Assembly (NCBI GenBank): GCA_907163345.1
Contig: CAJQUN010001127.1
Span: forward strand, 1-64,000
DNA from: Haberlea rhodopensis
Taxonomy: Eukaryota > Streptophyta > Magnoliopsida > Lamiales > Gesneriaceae
Direction: 5' to 3'
DNA length: 64,000 nucleotides
In this document: positions 10,229-21,648 of the stretch, piece after piece
How positions within the stretch are numbered: the stretch's first letter is position 1
How the letters are laid out: every line of letters begins with the position of its first letter
The notes under the pieces: generated by a model
Seen by the model: only the letters and a program-made list of their open reading frames with translations
What the model was told of the DNA's origin: nothing
The model's database searches: none
Translations under genes and position numbers: made by a program

Positions 10229-11227
10229 TGATACCAAGACGGGTCAAGCCCATTAAAAAGCCCACGGGTCGAACCCAAACCATTGACCAAAAACCAGCGG
10301 AGGGCAAGGTACGGGGAGCGCGAAGCGCGGCTTGCGTAGGGCGAGCTGAGTTCGCCCCTTCGTATAGGCGAGCTCGCCCGCAAGCCTTGGGGCGAGCTCG
10401 CGAGGCTCACACACACGAGGGCGAGCTCGCAGCTCGCCCCGCATGTCACGGGCGATCTGCTAGCTCGCCCGCGCGAGGGGTGAGCTCGCAGCTCGCCCCG
10501 CATGGGTGCGAGCTCGCAGCTCGCCCCGCATGGGTGCGAGCTCGAAGCTAGCCCCGCATGGCACGGGCGAGCTGTTAGCTCGCCCGCGCGAGAGACAAGC
10601 TAGCATTTTGCCCATGCGATGACGAGTTTAGAGCTATCCCTCGCGGATGCCTCATGCTTGCGAAGTGGCGGATGCCTCACGCTTGCGAAGTGCGAGATTG
10701 GAGCTCGCTCGTGTTGGGCAAGCTAAGCTTTGTAGCGCCACCTCGCAAATCAGATTCGACGTACAACCCGTATCTTCAAGTACAAATCGGATTGCAAAAG
10801 CTGCAAGCATATCGTACTGGGAAAGTGACATTCTCTGGTCCCCGGCATAAATCAGATCCTAAAGGCTGTTTCCATCTTGTACGGGGGGGAGTGACACCTG
10901 GTCCCCAGCTCTGGTCCCCTGGTCCCCACCCTTAGCTGCAGAAGATGTCCCCTAGGCCCTGACAGACGGTTTAAAGGTTGTCTTATCTCCGTTACCTATA
11001 AATGCCAGGTTTATTGACGTGAATAAGATATTCACTCTGCTTATAATTTCAAGTTCAATTCGTTACTCTGCCCATTTTGCCGATTTCTAACTTGAGCGTC
11101 GAAGGGGACTAGCCGGGACATCCTTCCGGCTCCTTTCTCACACTTGTTCGTGATTTTAGGCCTCACCAGCACTCGGAGCTGTTATCGGAGTTGCTACCAG
11201 CACCCTCCGTCCGCCGGAAAGAAGACA
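10229..11227 (+). repeat. Probable 3' LTR of the Tat element
   Basis: Begins tgataccaagacggg after a polypurine tract. A TATA-like box (cctataaatgcc) sits near 10997. The 3' part has the cttgagcgtcg...ccgggacatccttccggctcc pattern that I associate with U5/leader of Tat-lineage elements. The end near 11227 (gaagaca) is a guess because no second LTR is in the window. If the second polypurine tract is the real one, the LTR would start at about 10892 and be about 340 bp. Confidence 0.5.
10361..10620 (+). repeat. G+C-rich agctcg minisatellite in LTR
   Basis: Repeats built from gagctcgcagctcgccccgc. Around 10485-10560 the spacing is 28 bp, with units ending atgggtgc; flanking units are more diverged. 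The block is rich in short palindromes (gagctc, gcgagctcgc) and would fold strongly. Several ORFs cross it, but they are composition artefacts. Confidence 0.8.
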
Positions 11228-12042
11228 TCTCATTTTTTGCAAGCATCAGTAAGGTTGCATGATATTAATTGGCTATTAGGAGGGAAAATAAATTGGTGTT
11301 TGTACAGTTATGAAAGTTAAAACTGTACATTCTACTTGATGGATATAAAAATGGGAATAATCTTTGTTTGATTAACTTTTCCCGGATAGTCCACATAAAT
11401 ATGAATTTCTTGTCTTTCACTCTTGGTATGTTGGGATGATAGACCATTTTGTGTCAGTTCTTAAGCTCCATAGACGTATATGGCGATAATAAGCTCCATT
11501 CCCTTGAATGAAATTGTCCTTACTGAAAGCAAGAGGCTCTTTTCCACTTGAAGAGCTGTGCATAGGTGGAGAGCCTAAGCCTTCCAGATCTTTAGGTTCA
11601 AATGGAGCAACAATACAATCTGCTTATAGCCAGCCCAAAAAATTCGATTAACCTAAGCTAAGAAACCCAAGCCATTATCGAAGATTCTCCAAATTAGATG
11701 GTGGTTGAAGGAAGAATGTAATTACGCCTCCTGTTTTATAGACTCTTAGTGGTTCCGGAAACTAAATGTTACTTTGTATGATAGACTGCATGTAAGCGGA
11801 AAGTTTTTTTGCTCACATCTCTTTGGGAAGTATCAGAGAACTCCTTGGAGCAGCTTTAGAGATTGATGATAAATTGAATTAATTGACTATATGAAACTGG
11901 GTGACCTCAGGACTCTATAACCTGAGACTTCTGTTAGACTTCTGTTTGTTCTTGGATTTTATTAATTTTTTGATAGTTGAACTTCATATGCTTATACCGG
12001 ACCATACAGGGGAACCTCAATTCCTGGGAGAAGATACAATTT
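11228..12042. other. Unassigned stretch between Tat LTR and LINE
   Basis: No transposon ends or sure gene were recognised. A short open stretch before 12042 reads HTGEPQFLGEDTIYLSAA and is continued across the LINE insertion by FIAD and a stop. That could be the tail of a host exon, but there is no further support. Confidence 0.3.
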
Positions 12043-12642
12043 ATCTGTCAGCTGCATTTTTTTTTTTTTTTGAAAAGGTAAAAATATTATATAAGAGAGT
12101 GCAAGTGGTACTCAACACAATACAAACATGATAATTAAACCCAATCCTTCAAGGTTACAATGATATTAGACATAATAACGGTTCTCTAAACCAACCAGAA
12201 AGAGAAAACTTGAAGTTAGACTTATGCTTCGCTTAATCCACAACCAAGAATGAACAATAATTCTAGCCACCACATCTCGAGCTTCCGCTTCTACTCCATT
12301 GAAGGTTCTTTTATTTCTTTCATGCCATAAACACCACACCGAGCAAATCCAAATTGACATCCATAAGTTTGATTGGACTCCAGCAACCCGTAAGCCTAAA
12401 TGATGCTCGACGTGGGAAACAGGATTACCGGCTCCCACCAATTGAAGATTTAGCCAAGAGTAGATATCCTTCCACACACTTAAAGAAAACACACACTTGC
12501 AGAATAGATGAGCATGGTTTTCTTCGGCTAAGTAGCAGAATACACAGTTTGTTTGTTCCAATTCCACTCCTCTCCTAACCAGGTTTGATTCCGTAGCCAA
12601 TCTGTTTAAAAGGACTTTCCAGCCAATCTGTCAGCTGCATTT
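12043..12642 (-). mobile_element. 5'-truncated LINE with 17-bp target duplication
   Basis: The 17-bp sequence atctgtcagctgcattt occurs at 12043-12059 and 12626-12642, bracketing 566 bp. The insert starts on + with a T run (12057-12072), the poly(A) tail of a minus-strand LINE. On - the body encodes CVFCYLAEENHAHLFCKC and WLWIKR, with WHERNKRTFNG between them: a zf-RVT (reverse-transcriptase zinc-binding) domain typical of plant L1 LINEs. Target duplication, tail and truncation together are the hallmark of target-primed reverse transcription. Confidence 0.93.
12166..12600 (-). pseudogene. LINE zf-RVT domain fragment
   Basis: A 144-residue open stretch carrying only the C-terminal zinc-binding region of a LINE ORF2. 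The Cys/His residues are visible in CVFCYLAEENHAHLFCKC; the WHERNKR motif follows about 55 residues later. The endonuclease and reverse transcriptase are absent because of 5' truncation. The frame is uninterrupted to its stop, consistent with a recent insertion. It has no promoter of its own. Confidence 0.85.
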
Positions 12643-14048
12643 ATTGCTGACTAAGTAATTTATAGACCATGCTAATGTGTGGTATTCATCAGATTGTAAA
12701 GATGATGTATGATGACTGATGGATGGTCATGACGGAGTTTTATTTACTTGAGCATGCTAGGAGATTGCCTGATTTCGAGTCAGAACGAGCTCAGCACAGA
12801 AAAGCTTGTGTTATTTTTCGTTGTTTCTTTTGTTTGATGGCCAAATGTGATCTACCGAGCTAGTTGATTCTTCGAGTGATATGGGTGTTGATATTTGTAA
12901 CTCTCCAATAATATGTCACCTTTTATTTGTGCTATTTCATTTGACCTGAAGGTTTTCAACTTTCTGCCTGTTTGTTTTAATCTTATTTTCAATTTGTAAG
13001 ATTCATCTGATAAAGTTTAGGGGATTACGGCCATGTTCTCTTTTGCTTTATGCTCAACTTTTAGCTGTGTGTGGCTACACTTGCTATTCTCTTCATAAGA
13101 CACCCAGTTTTCTTGTAGATGGATGACGTTAGAATGTGGTGCGACGGGTGTTGCAGATCACCATGGATGTCAATGTTTGCACGAAATGTCGGAAAAGAGC
13201 GAATCTAAGATAATCAATCAGTCAATCAAACCAAGTGCGAGCCACATTTATGCTGACTATATTACCCTTGATAAAATTAAGAAACCTGCTTGTGAATCGA
13301 AGGCAAGTTTTCTGATTTTCCCACTCCTGAGGTTGTATACTACTTTGAACTTTTGGTTGGAAACACGACCTCCATACGGTTATATTCGCTTGGAGTTGCG
13401 ATATTTCACATTAAGCTTTTCCGATAGTTTCTCATGTATGCTCAGTAGCACCCTACTTGAATTTCAACTTGAAAGAATAAATAAAACATATAAACTCGAG
13501 TTTGAATTCGAAGAGTATAAATCTTCAAGATGAAGCTGAATTGAGCACCACTTGCTCAATTTTCTCCGACATCAAATGGAGGCCGAGTCGAACTCAATTC
13601 TCAATTTATAAAATTATCCTTGTTGTTTAAAATAATTAGCTGTAAATATTTATTTTATGATAAAGTTAATGAAGAACAGTAATCTTAATAATTTTTTAAA
13701 AATTATTAAGCAAACTCGAATATTCGAGCTTCAGATATTAACATATGAGCTTGACTTGAGATAAATTATGATCTTCGCCAAAGCCAAGTTCAAATCAAGT
13801 TTTGATTGATTCATTTACGAGCTACACGCTGGCAGTTTGACTTGACTATAGCAATGGTTTCTCATTGACAAGTTCAATCAGAGCTTGAGCTCATATATCT
13901 GAAATTCAGGACATGTCGAGTCGCTCAATACACACACATTCTATTATGTCTTAAATAAAACATCATTAATTACTATTATATTTTTAATCGTCGGTGTTAG
14001 ACATTTAAATTTAACTGATAATTTTATTGTCAGATGGAGTGCTGATTT
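12643..14048. other. Unassigned intergenic stretch
   Basis: Ordinary A+T-rich sequence. A possible splice acceptor (ttttcttgtag) at about 13120 is followed by a short open stretch DDVRMWCDGCCRSPWM, and a 136-codon ORF runs over 13123-13533 in another frame. Neither resembles a family I know. From about 13500 the sequence is rich in gagctc/aagctt-like steps without clear periodicity. Confidence 0.3.
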
Positions 14049-14510
14049 TGTTGGATTATGCCTAACAATTGTTGAAATTTCTACAATGGTGAACCAAGTT
14101 TGAAGTCAAATGAGTTTGGCCAACAACCATGCCAAACTTCTCATTTCACACTATATTTTTTATTAGCTTTCCCACCTTTGATTTTTGCTATAAATAGGTC
14201 AAGGTTTTGCTCATTTGCAATCACCACAATCACAACACAAACCAAAGCAATGTAGCTTTGAGAGAGAAGAAAGTGTAGAGAGAGTTAGAGTTGAGTTGAG
14301 CAGTTTGCTCATTCTCCGAGAGTCGGGAGAGTTTGTACCTTGTAATCCCTTCATATTTGATATAGTGAAGTGTGTGTGCTCCGTGGACGTTGACGGGTTT
14401 TGCCGAACCACGCAAATCTTTGTGTCTCCATTTGTGTGTGTGTTGTTTTTCTGTCCCTATAGCTCCTGATATTTCCGCAAGAACATGCGAGCGGTCGTTG
14501 TCACCTAACA
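14049..14510 (+). repeat. Copia 5' LTR (single copy)
   Basis: Starts TG and ends CA (tgttgg...ctaaca). It contains a TATA-like box and a leader-like agagagaag stretch. The partner LTR is absent from the window. Confidence 0.8.
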
Positions 14511-14512
14511 AC

Positions 14513-14524
14513 TGGTATCAGAGC
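14513..14524 (+). promoter_or_regulatory. Primer-binding site, initiator tRNA-Met type
   Basis: TGGTATCAGAGC, complementary to the 3' end of plant initiator tRNA-Met, two bases after the LTR end. This is the standard minus-strand priming site of plant copia elements. Confidence 0.9.
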
Positions 14525-15190
14525 TAGTTAAGGGGAGAAAAAGGTTCCAAAGGTTTTTCAGATATTCTGAATTCACTGGTGGTGTCGGAATTGGCTAATT
14601 CCATCATCGAGTGGGAGTTTTTCACAAGGGCATGAGATAAGGAAATGATCGAAAAGTATGACAGTACAAACTTCATTTTCTGGAAAATGCAGATGAAGAT
14701 CTATTTTCTTTTTTGCTGGGTGGAGCCTTGATGTGGTAGGCGAGTACGTATTGACTAAGGAGGTTCTGTCTAGAAAAGTTGGTATTTAAGTGGGACCGGT
14801 GTTACCCCACCAATTTTTCTAGGAATCTTAAAGTTCTGTCTAGGAAAGATCGAGATCATATCTTTCCTGAGAGCTTACTTAGTATGTACTATTCAAGTAC
14901 TGTTTCATCAAAGTATCAGAAGTTATGGCCGCAGACGAAGGGAATGTTACAGTCACGGTAGTGAGTAACTCGTCAGGAAGCAATAAGTCAAAATTTGACA
15001 ATGATAGCTCGTGATTGGAAGAAGAAGAACCCTGGAAAGAAAGCATGTTGGGGGATGTAGGCAACCTGGTCATATCAAAAGAAACTGCAGAAAAGCTGGA
15101 GTGGGTTCGGCAAATTGCTTCGGGTCAGTAAGTGAAGATACTGATAATGAAGCTAACATAGTATCCTGTTATGATGTCCTCTAACAAAGG

Positions 15191-16159
15191 ACATGTACAT
15201 CCTTATGGCATGCCAAGTTGCTCTGATAGATGATCTGTAATGCTAGCGGGTCTAAATATTTGTACACGGGCATTGGTTTGGCATTGATCTTATGTGTAAC
15301 GTGTACCAAAATTGTATAGGTTTCGTACCGACTAATGATTTCTCAAAATTAAAAGTTCAACTTTAATATAAGGGTATCATAGTCATTTTAATAAGATAGG
15401 GAGTTAGAACAAAATTTTGAGTTGTAGCACAGAGTTTTAATTAAGTTTTTATGACATAGGGACTGATCCATAATTGAGTTTGACTATGAGGATTTTTTTT
15501 GTGTTTCCCCATGTTTTAATTTAAAAAAAATGAAAATTCCATCATTATCCCACTGATTATATGTTGCATCCATAATTTTTAATCTTTATTTTCAACATTA
15601 AAAATTAAGATTTTTCCATTTAATACATTTTCTCATAATCGAGAAGACCTAAATTGAAGTGATCAATATTTTTGTTTAACTAAAACAATTTTACGAACAC
15701 AGCAGGGAAGAATTACAAAGTTAGTGTGATGGACGGGAGATAAAAATTAAAGCAATAGTTTGGGAAGAAGGCAACATGGCCACCTATGTTGCTAAGGGTA
15801 GACACGTAAATTTATGTTTATGTGAGCTGATTCTAAGATTAATTTTATATCAGAGAGTTAAAATATGAGGAAATTGGAAAAAACTCCCCAAACCTACTTT
15901 CCATTTTGGATTTATTCCCCATTATAAAATATTAAGAGATTCCTCCCTAGTTTGAAATAAATTTAAGACCATAATACCCTTTATTATATGAATTTGTCAT
16001 GCAAGGGCTTTAATAAACATGATATTCTTTAGTTTCTGTCATCTCGAGAAAGAGCATACTTTTGCAAAGGACTCACAGTTCATATTAAGCCCTAAAATAC
16101 CTTATTCTAGGTAAAATAAATAACACACACATCATGCTTCCGTATTACAATAATATTTT
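15191..16159. other. A+T-rich intergenic stretch
   Basis: No ORF of note, repeat or transposon end was recognised between the copia remnant and the pararetroviral sequence. Homopolymer runs occur near 15490-15530. Confidence 0.5.
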
Positions 16160-16640
16160 AACAAACTAAAATATACCATTTTGACCATAACGGTACCGGG
16201 TGAGGTGGGTCGCAAAGCCACCAGTCGAAAACTTACTGCCTCTAGACTGTTTTACGAATGACTCATCACCATCCAATCTCAGCTCACAGGCGATGTTAGT
16301 CTGCCAGTTATCCGATTCCTTCAGAAATCGCACATCACAGCCCTAATTCGTTTTCTACCTTAGGGTGTAAGGTATAATCAATATATAAGAATGATTTAAA
16401 GAAATCTAGGTATTAAATGGGCAACAGCCTTATTTTTATTATGGAATACTTATTATCTAATACATTAAAACGTCTCATTTTGGGATGAGACAGACTTGTT
16501 TAGCCTCTCATATAGATGAGGCTTGATTTAAGAACACATAAACTAAAACAGAACAATATTACAAATGATTACAAAAGAAAGAAAGAAAATATTACCAAGC
16601 TATGAAAGTTGAAGAATTACAAAGCTTGGAGACTACAATT

Positions 16641-16646
16641 TTTATT
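16641..16646 (-). terminator. Pararetroviral AATAAA polyadenylation signal
   Basis: On -, gagaataaaaatt lies about 60 bases downstream of the TATA box. Caulimovirids place the poly(A) signal just after the transcription start, bypassing it on the first pass and using it on the second. Confidence 0.5.
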
Positions 16647-16694
16647 CTCAGAAAATTATGGAGAATTTTCGATGTCCTTAGCTTCCTGAATGAG

Positions 16695-16800
16695 TGCCCT
16701 TATATAACATGAATCCAGACTTCAACTTCGGATTCCAAATCTTGATAACTGTTTAGGTGCGCCTGTGAGTGCGCCTTAACTTTCACGTGGTTTGGCATCT
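16695..16800 (-). promoter_or_regulatory. Pararetroviral promoter with TATA and G-box
   Basis: On -, atgttatataagggcac (16711-16695) resembles the TATA region of caulimovirid full-length transcript promoters. A perfect G-box CACGTG lies at 16794-16799, about 85 bp upstream, and a repeated gcgcac/gcgcacc motif lies between them. It sits directly after the transactivator ORF, where the pregenomic RNA promoter is expected. Confidence 0.65.
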
Positions 16801-16919
16801 TTGTCTGGTTATGCCAACTTTTTCTTGTGAGTGGTCCATTATTTTGTCTGAGTGCGTTGAACAGTATCCGCACTAATTTTAATGGTCCACACCTTTTCCT
16901 TTGTCGAGGAATCTTTACA

Positions 16920-18243
16920 TTATTGATTTTTGTGGTTACCGAGCTTTAGGAAAACGGGCTCTCTTGTCAGCATATCTTTTGTCTTTTCCTGTCTCTGATC
17001 TGTCGGGTTTAGATTAGAATCCTTTCCCGAACTTTGGTTCTTCTGCTCCGGGCATGCTTGGCAAATATGGTCAATCCATCGGCCAATACGTGCCATGTTG
17101 CAGAATTTCCAGTAAGTTTCATTTCCCGCCGGAATCTTGTTTTCCCAAAGAATTCTTCTTTTTGTTTCAAAAAGTTTCTTCGGCAAATCTCGTTGACGTT
17201 CCTATCATGGAATTCAGCATGAAAGTTTTGTTGGCTGAATTCTGAAAGAACTTGAATGATTATTTGACTTTGTCCATTTTTGTTAAACAAACCCAAAGAC
17301 CACATGCACATCTGGTTGAAACTTCATCTTTCGTGATAGTTCCAGCCAAGATTGGTATACCTTCTGGTAGCGCCATTTTTACATTTTTTTTAAGGTGTTC
17401 CCGTCTGGTCGTCTAAGCTTGATAAAATGAAAAGCTTCAATGAAGCCCTTCTTCGCTGGTTCTGGAGCAGCACTGAAAAAATACAACTCCAAGACACCTC
17501 CTATGACCAAATGTGGATTATTGGCACATGTCTCGTGAACAGCTTCTCTGATCCATTTTGCTAATTTTGAAATTTCAGAGAATGATGGTGCAACAGCATA
17601 CACCGAAGCCAGAGCTTCGAAATTATACCATTCTTGAACATCGTTTGGATGGCTGCCTGATTTCATCCAAACTCTCGGATATTTTTTGGAGATTTCAACT
17701 CTATAGATTTGTCTGGGTTGATACCTCGTCTGGTAATTAGTTTCTCCCAAGAACGTTGGTAATCCTGCATAGATGAAGAAACTAAATTTTATTAGTTTGA
17801 ACCTTAGAATTGCCAGTCATTGGCCTAAGATTCAACTCTCCCTCTTTTACCCCAGAGGTGCTGGGTTGACTTGAAGGTTCAGATTGTGATAATACCTGAC
17901 CCTCAACATTCGCTACAGCTTCTACATCCTCGAGGAATGCATCATCTGCAGCACTCGTGAGAGGTACTTGAATCCCTTACCTCCAGGTTAGATGAGCCTC
18001 GTTCGCTAAACACTCCTTTATGCACCATTGAAGGTGCGTCCTGGAGGATGAGCCATTTCAAGACTTCAAACAAACGTTCATGATCCCGAAATCATGCTCG
18101 TATGTGATCAGTAACAAGTTCCTGATCTCCTCGTTGAAGTCGTCATGCGACCTCCGCATTGAGACAAAGAGTCCCAAAGTCTCGTTCCAGGATCTCCAGG
18201 TTTTCCCTGAGATTCCTAACTCGTTTGAGGGTATCGCTAGCAA
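16920..18243 (-). pseudogene. Transactivator/viroplasmin-like region (EPRV)
   Basis: Located 3' of RNase H, the slot of the caulimovirid translational transactivator and inclusion-body protein. Legible parts are RRSHDDFNEEIRNLL and EHDFGIMNVC (18243-18058), VWMKSGSHPNDVQEWYNFEA and WIREAVHETCANNPHL (17750-17379), and FFGKTRFRREMKLTGN with WIDHICQACP in overlapping frames (17311-16920). Several frameshifts and stops separate them. Assignment rests on position and a general resemblance to solendovirus-type proteins. Confidence 0.55.
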
Positions 18244-18416
18244 TGTGTCACTTCATCTCGTGTTAAGAAATCTGCAAGAACATTTTTATCATATTTCACT
18301 ATGAGAATCATAATCATAATATTGGCATTCAGTTTGCCATCTTAAAAGTCTAGCATTTTCTTATTTTGATTCAATCTAATTTTTCAAAAAAGACTTGACC
18401 CTTGTATTATCTTTTT

Positions 18417-20267
18417 TTAAGATAAATTTCTTTGTAAGTAAAAAAATGGCCATTTTTTAAAAGCCTTTCGAACTGCAAAGAACTCATTCTCGTTGATGTG
18501 CCATCTGATAACTTCGTTGCTATCAGATAGACCGCTGCAATATCTGCATGACATTTCTCCCTCTAGTGTGGCTTCCATGAGTACTGCAGCCCACCAATGA
18601 TCACTGGCATCTGTGTACAATACCAGTTCATCTTCATCGTTTGGGATTGCAAGCTTTAGTAGTTGCCTGCAAACTTCTTTAAGCTGTTTGACAGCTTGTC
18701 TGTGATCTCCATTCAACTCAAACTTAACATCCTTTTTAAGTAGAGGATTAAACACTTTCATGTGGTTTGCTAGGTTGTTGATAAACATCTCAGTAAAATT
18801 AACAACTCCAAGAAAACTCCGACGCTGCTTCAAATCATTGAGATTATCCGGATATCCTTGCACCTTTTCAACAATGTGGTTTTGCAATATGATTCCTGAT
18901 TCGTCAATCTCAATTCCAAGAAACTCGATTTGTCTTACGGCAATTACTGCCTTCCTTTCGGAGAGCACTTAACCTTCCTTGTAACAAACATCTGAAAAGA
19001 TTTCCAAATGTTTAAGATGTTCTTTCATGTTTCTTGACACAATGAGGATATCGTCAATGTACACGAACATGAAGCTGAAATAATCTTTGAAAATACTGTT
19101 CATCTTTCTTTGATATATCTGGGGAGCATTTGCCAATCCCATTGGCATGACATTCCAGATGTAGTGTCCCTGTGGCGTGGAGAATGTTGTGAATCTTTTG
19201 CTTGTTTTCGCAATCTTAATATCGTAGAATCCAGATTTACAGTCGAACTTAGAAATTACTTTGGCATTCTTGATGCTATTTACCAAATGTTCTCTGCTTG
19301 GGATATAATATCCATCGAATTCCAAGAACTCGTTGATGCCTTTGTAATTGATCACCAATCTTGGTTTTTCTCTTTTAATTTCTCCATGATTTTGTACGAG
19401 AAATCCTGGACTGTTGTATGGAGAAACACCTGCTGAGATTAACTTAAGGTCCAAATGTTCCTTAAGTATCATCTGCATATCTTTCCGATCTTCTTGGTTC
19501 ATGGGGATCGGTTTGTACCTTACGAACTCATATTCTCTTCCAGTTTTCACATTCAAAGATGTTGTAAGCTCGTTTCTGTCCCACCATGCTAGAGGATCGT
19601 CATTGTAGTTCCTTTGAATCTTCCTTTTCACTTCCTCTAGAGTAATCTGCTCTTCGAGGGTGGCATCAGGTTGCCTGGCTTCCTCATGTAATGCTTTTTT
19701 TAGTAACAGTGGGATTTCGAGATTGACTTCTTCTTAATCTTCATCCATATCTTCATTTTGTTCTCTAAATGACATCACATTTATACCATCAAAAGATATT
19801 TTTCTCTTTTAACCAATCCCTTGTTGCCTAAATTGAAGAATCGCTTCACCAAATCTCATCTGATCCTTCATTTTAGGGTGTCGAAGTTTTCCTTCATCAC
19901 TACGCTTGCTGCGAAAACTAATGGGAAATTTTCTGTCAAACGCCTCCCTTAGTCTCTGCACAATAATCTTATGATCACAAAGGGTTGTGAAAATAAGTCG
20001 CCTTGTCTCGTTCTCCTGAGTGAACCGCTTGAATGTCTGTAGGAAATTGTTTCCTAGCAGCATATCTGCTCATGTGTCATGGAAATAAATAGGTGGAGTT
20101 TTGAATTTGTACCATGGGGTACCGCCTGCTCCGTCGATGATTATTTCTGCTCCCTGAACTCCTTCATTAAGGATGAGGATCCGCTTGGAAAAGTCTCTTC
20201 CGGCAATGGCTGGTAACTTTTCACCAACCTCTTGGGGGAAGATATTGCGCCTGTCGGTACATATCAC
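18417..20267 (-). pseudogene. EPRV protease, reverse transcriptase, RNase H
   Basis: One reading frame of about 617 codons spans all three enzymes with no frameshift, broken only by in-frame stops at 20070-20072, 19809-19811, 19734-19736 and 18969-18971. The protease active site D-S-G (AYIDSGAVICTD) straddles the upstream edge near 20285-20270, and MLLGNNFLQTF (20063) marks its C-terminal part. Reverse transcriptase has KPRLVINYKGINEF, SKFDCKSGFYDIKI, MPMGLANAPQIYQ and the catalytic VYIDDILIVS near 19065. RNase H has LYTDASDHWWAAVL and INENEFFAV. The sequence type is caulimovirid, not gypsy: no integrase follows. Confidence 0.9.
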
Positions 20268-20358
20268 AGCTCCTGAGTCAATGTAAGCTACAAATATTCT
20301 GCCCGATACGTTGCATATAACATCCCGACGGAGATGTATATGGAGAATGGACTGGTGG

Positions 20359-20619
20359 TCATCTGATCCTATATCTTTTTCCTTCCACCTTGAATTCCAT
20401 TACGTCTTGCAATCTTTCCCAAGGTTTATGTTCCTTGAGAAATTTAATCCCTAGAAGAAGCTGTTCAGAGATTCTTCCTGCAGTTTCTGCAATTGTTGGA
20501 TCAATTTCACCGATTTGAAGGTTTCCTTGATACCTGCCAACTGTAGGTTGTTGCAAATAGTAGAAGACATTACAAGGGAATATATTATATTTCTCCGTAA
20601 TGTCCAAAATTATCTGCAC
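20359..20619 (-). pseudogene. EPRV region upstream of the protease
   Basis: An 86-residue open piece including LEHKPWERLQDV-type sequence (KEHKPWERLQDVMEFKVEG), ending in a stop. It lies between movement protein and protease and is in a different frame from the protease, so a frameshift lies between about 20358 and 20285. It may be the N-terminal part of the protease polyprotein. Confidence 0.5.
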
Positions 20620-20954
20620 TTCTCTCCAGCCTTCTGAGCATTTCAGCTTTCCTGTTGTTTTGAATGCATCGGGGATTTTTTGAATTCTGCTTCAGACTGC
20701 CTTCCGCTTGTCCCCCGCATATTCAGAACAGGTTGATCTTGTATCCTCATGTCGATCTCTCATATTGTCGGAGTATCAATAATGTCCGGCTGCTTTGGCC
20801 AAGTCTTCGAAGATTTTGAGGACTTCAGTGAATTTCTTTATCAAGAATACTTCTGTATGATGAGTATTCGAGAGTTTGTATGACACCGTAGGTGATCAAG
20901 TAAGGTCTGTCTCTTCTTTCATGAAATCACTTCTTTTAAAATCTTTATGAAGAG

Positions 20955-21629
20955 TTAGAATCTTGTGAAATCTCGATCTCCCAAATTGTATGCAATTCTA
21001 GGATAGATGTTGAAAGCCATTTTTCCCGCGTACAAATTTCCCGCAACCGCTCCCAAACAAGAACCTTTGAGGTTCGGGATTCTCTTGTCGAAGATTAACA
21101 GATTGAGTGGCGAATCAATTCCTCCCTTGAAAGTTGCTTTAATGATTACTCTAATGGCTCCAATATGAATCAATTAGAGCGTGGTAACAACTTCTCTTTT
21201 CACATTGTTCTTAATCTCCTGGATTTCTCTGTAGGGGATTAACTGCATCTCAATCCGGTTTCCCGTGAATTCCACTGGGATAGCAAATTCACCTGTTGTC
21301 ACCCTATGGATAATTTGATGCTTCCTGCTTCGAAGACCTATCATATCCATGCCTTTTTCCATTGCTCCAATTGTAAATCCATCGTACATTTGAAGCTTTG
21401 GTTATTCCTTCATGATCATCGTAAGAGTTTTATGAGAAATAGTTGTATGATAGAAGAATGCTGACGGGTCTTCTCTGATCATATGCTGAAGGAACTCTCC
21501 TTCACTCTGATTATGAGCTGGATTCACCTCCATCAGAATAGATCTCTTCTCCGTAGATGCTTTCATCTGAGGGAATATCATCCAATTGATATACTTATAC
21601 CAAATCCTAGAAATAGACAGCATCCTCAA
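20955..21629 (-). pseudogene. EPRV movement protein
   Basis: A movement protein would modify plasmodesmata for cell-to-cell spread. The pieces 21629-21402, 21389-21174 and 21173-20955 share one frame and are split only by in-frame stops near 21402-21404 and 21174-21176. IHIGAIRVIIKATFKGGID and the following DKRIPNLKGSCLGAVAGNL resemble the conserved core of caulimovirid movement proteins. It lies downstream of the coat protein, which is unusual in the family and points to the solendovirus/cavemovirus side. Confidence 0.7.
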
Positions 21630-21648
21630 ACTCCTTGGTATGCTCGAA

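Larger units (their letters stand above)
1..11227 (+). mobile_element. Degenerate Ty3/gypsy retrotransposon, Tat/Grande-like
   Basis: On + the order is gag, aspartic protease, reverse transcriptase, RNase H, a second RNase H, integrase, a tandem repeat, an antisense ORF, a polypurine tract and an LTR. A second RNase H and an antisense ORF between pol and the 3' LTR are known features of the Tat lineage (Grande and Ogre relatives). Every domain carries frameshifts or stops, so the copy is dead. The 5' LTR is not visible: positions 1-1876 are instead an inverted copy of the 3' antisense module, joined straight to gag. The element may extend left of the window. Lineage assignment is by motif reading; boundaries are approximate. 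Confidence 0.75.
14049..15190 (+). mobile_element. Ty1/copia remnant: LTR, PBS and gag fragment
   Basis: A 462-bp LTR (14049-14510) runs from tgttggattatgcc to tcacctaaca, with a TATA-like tataaatagg at about 14190. Two bases later comes the primer-binding site. A broken gag follows (NFIFWKMQMKI near 14670), then a nucleocapsid knuckle near 15046-15090 that is intact except for one extra base (C-W-G then C-R-Q-P-G-H-I-K-R-N-C). No pol or 3' LTR was found, so only the 5' end survives. Confidence 0.8.

Noticed and set aside
10204..10935. ORFs across the minisatellite in the Tat LTR
   Set aside because: Low-complexity translation of gagctcgc repeats within a non-coding LTR.
13123..13533. 136-codon ORF on +
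   Set aside because: No recognisable family, atypical composition and no supporting gene structure; a possible acceptor precedes it but in a different frame.
14215..14511. ORFs inside the copia LTR
   Set aside because: They overlap the promoter and leader of a non-coding LTR and have no domain.
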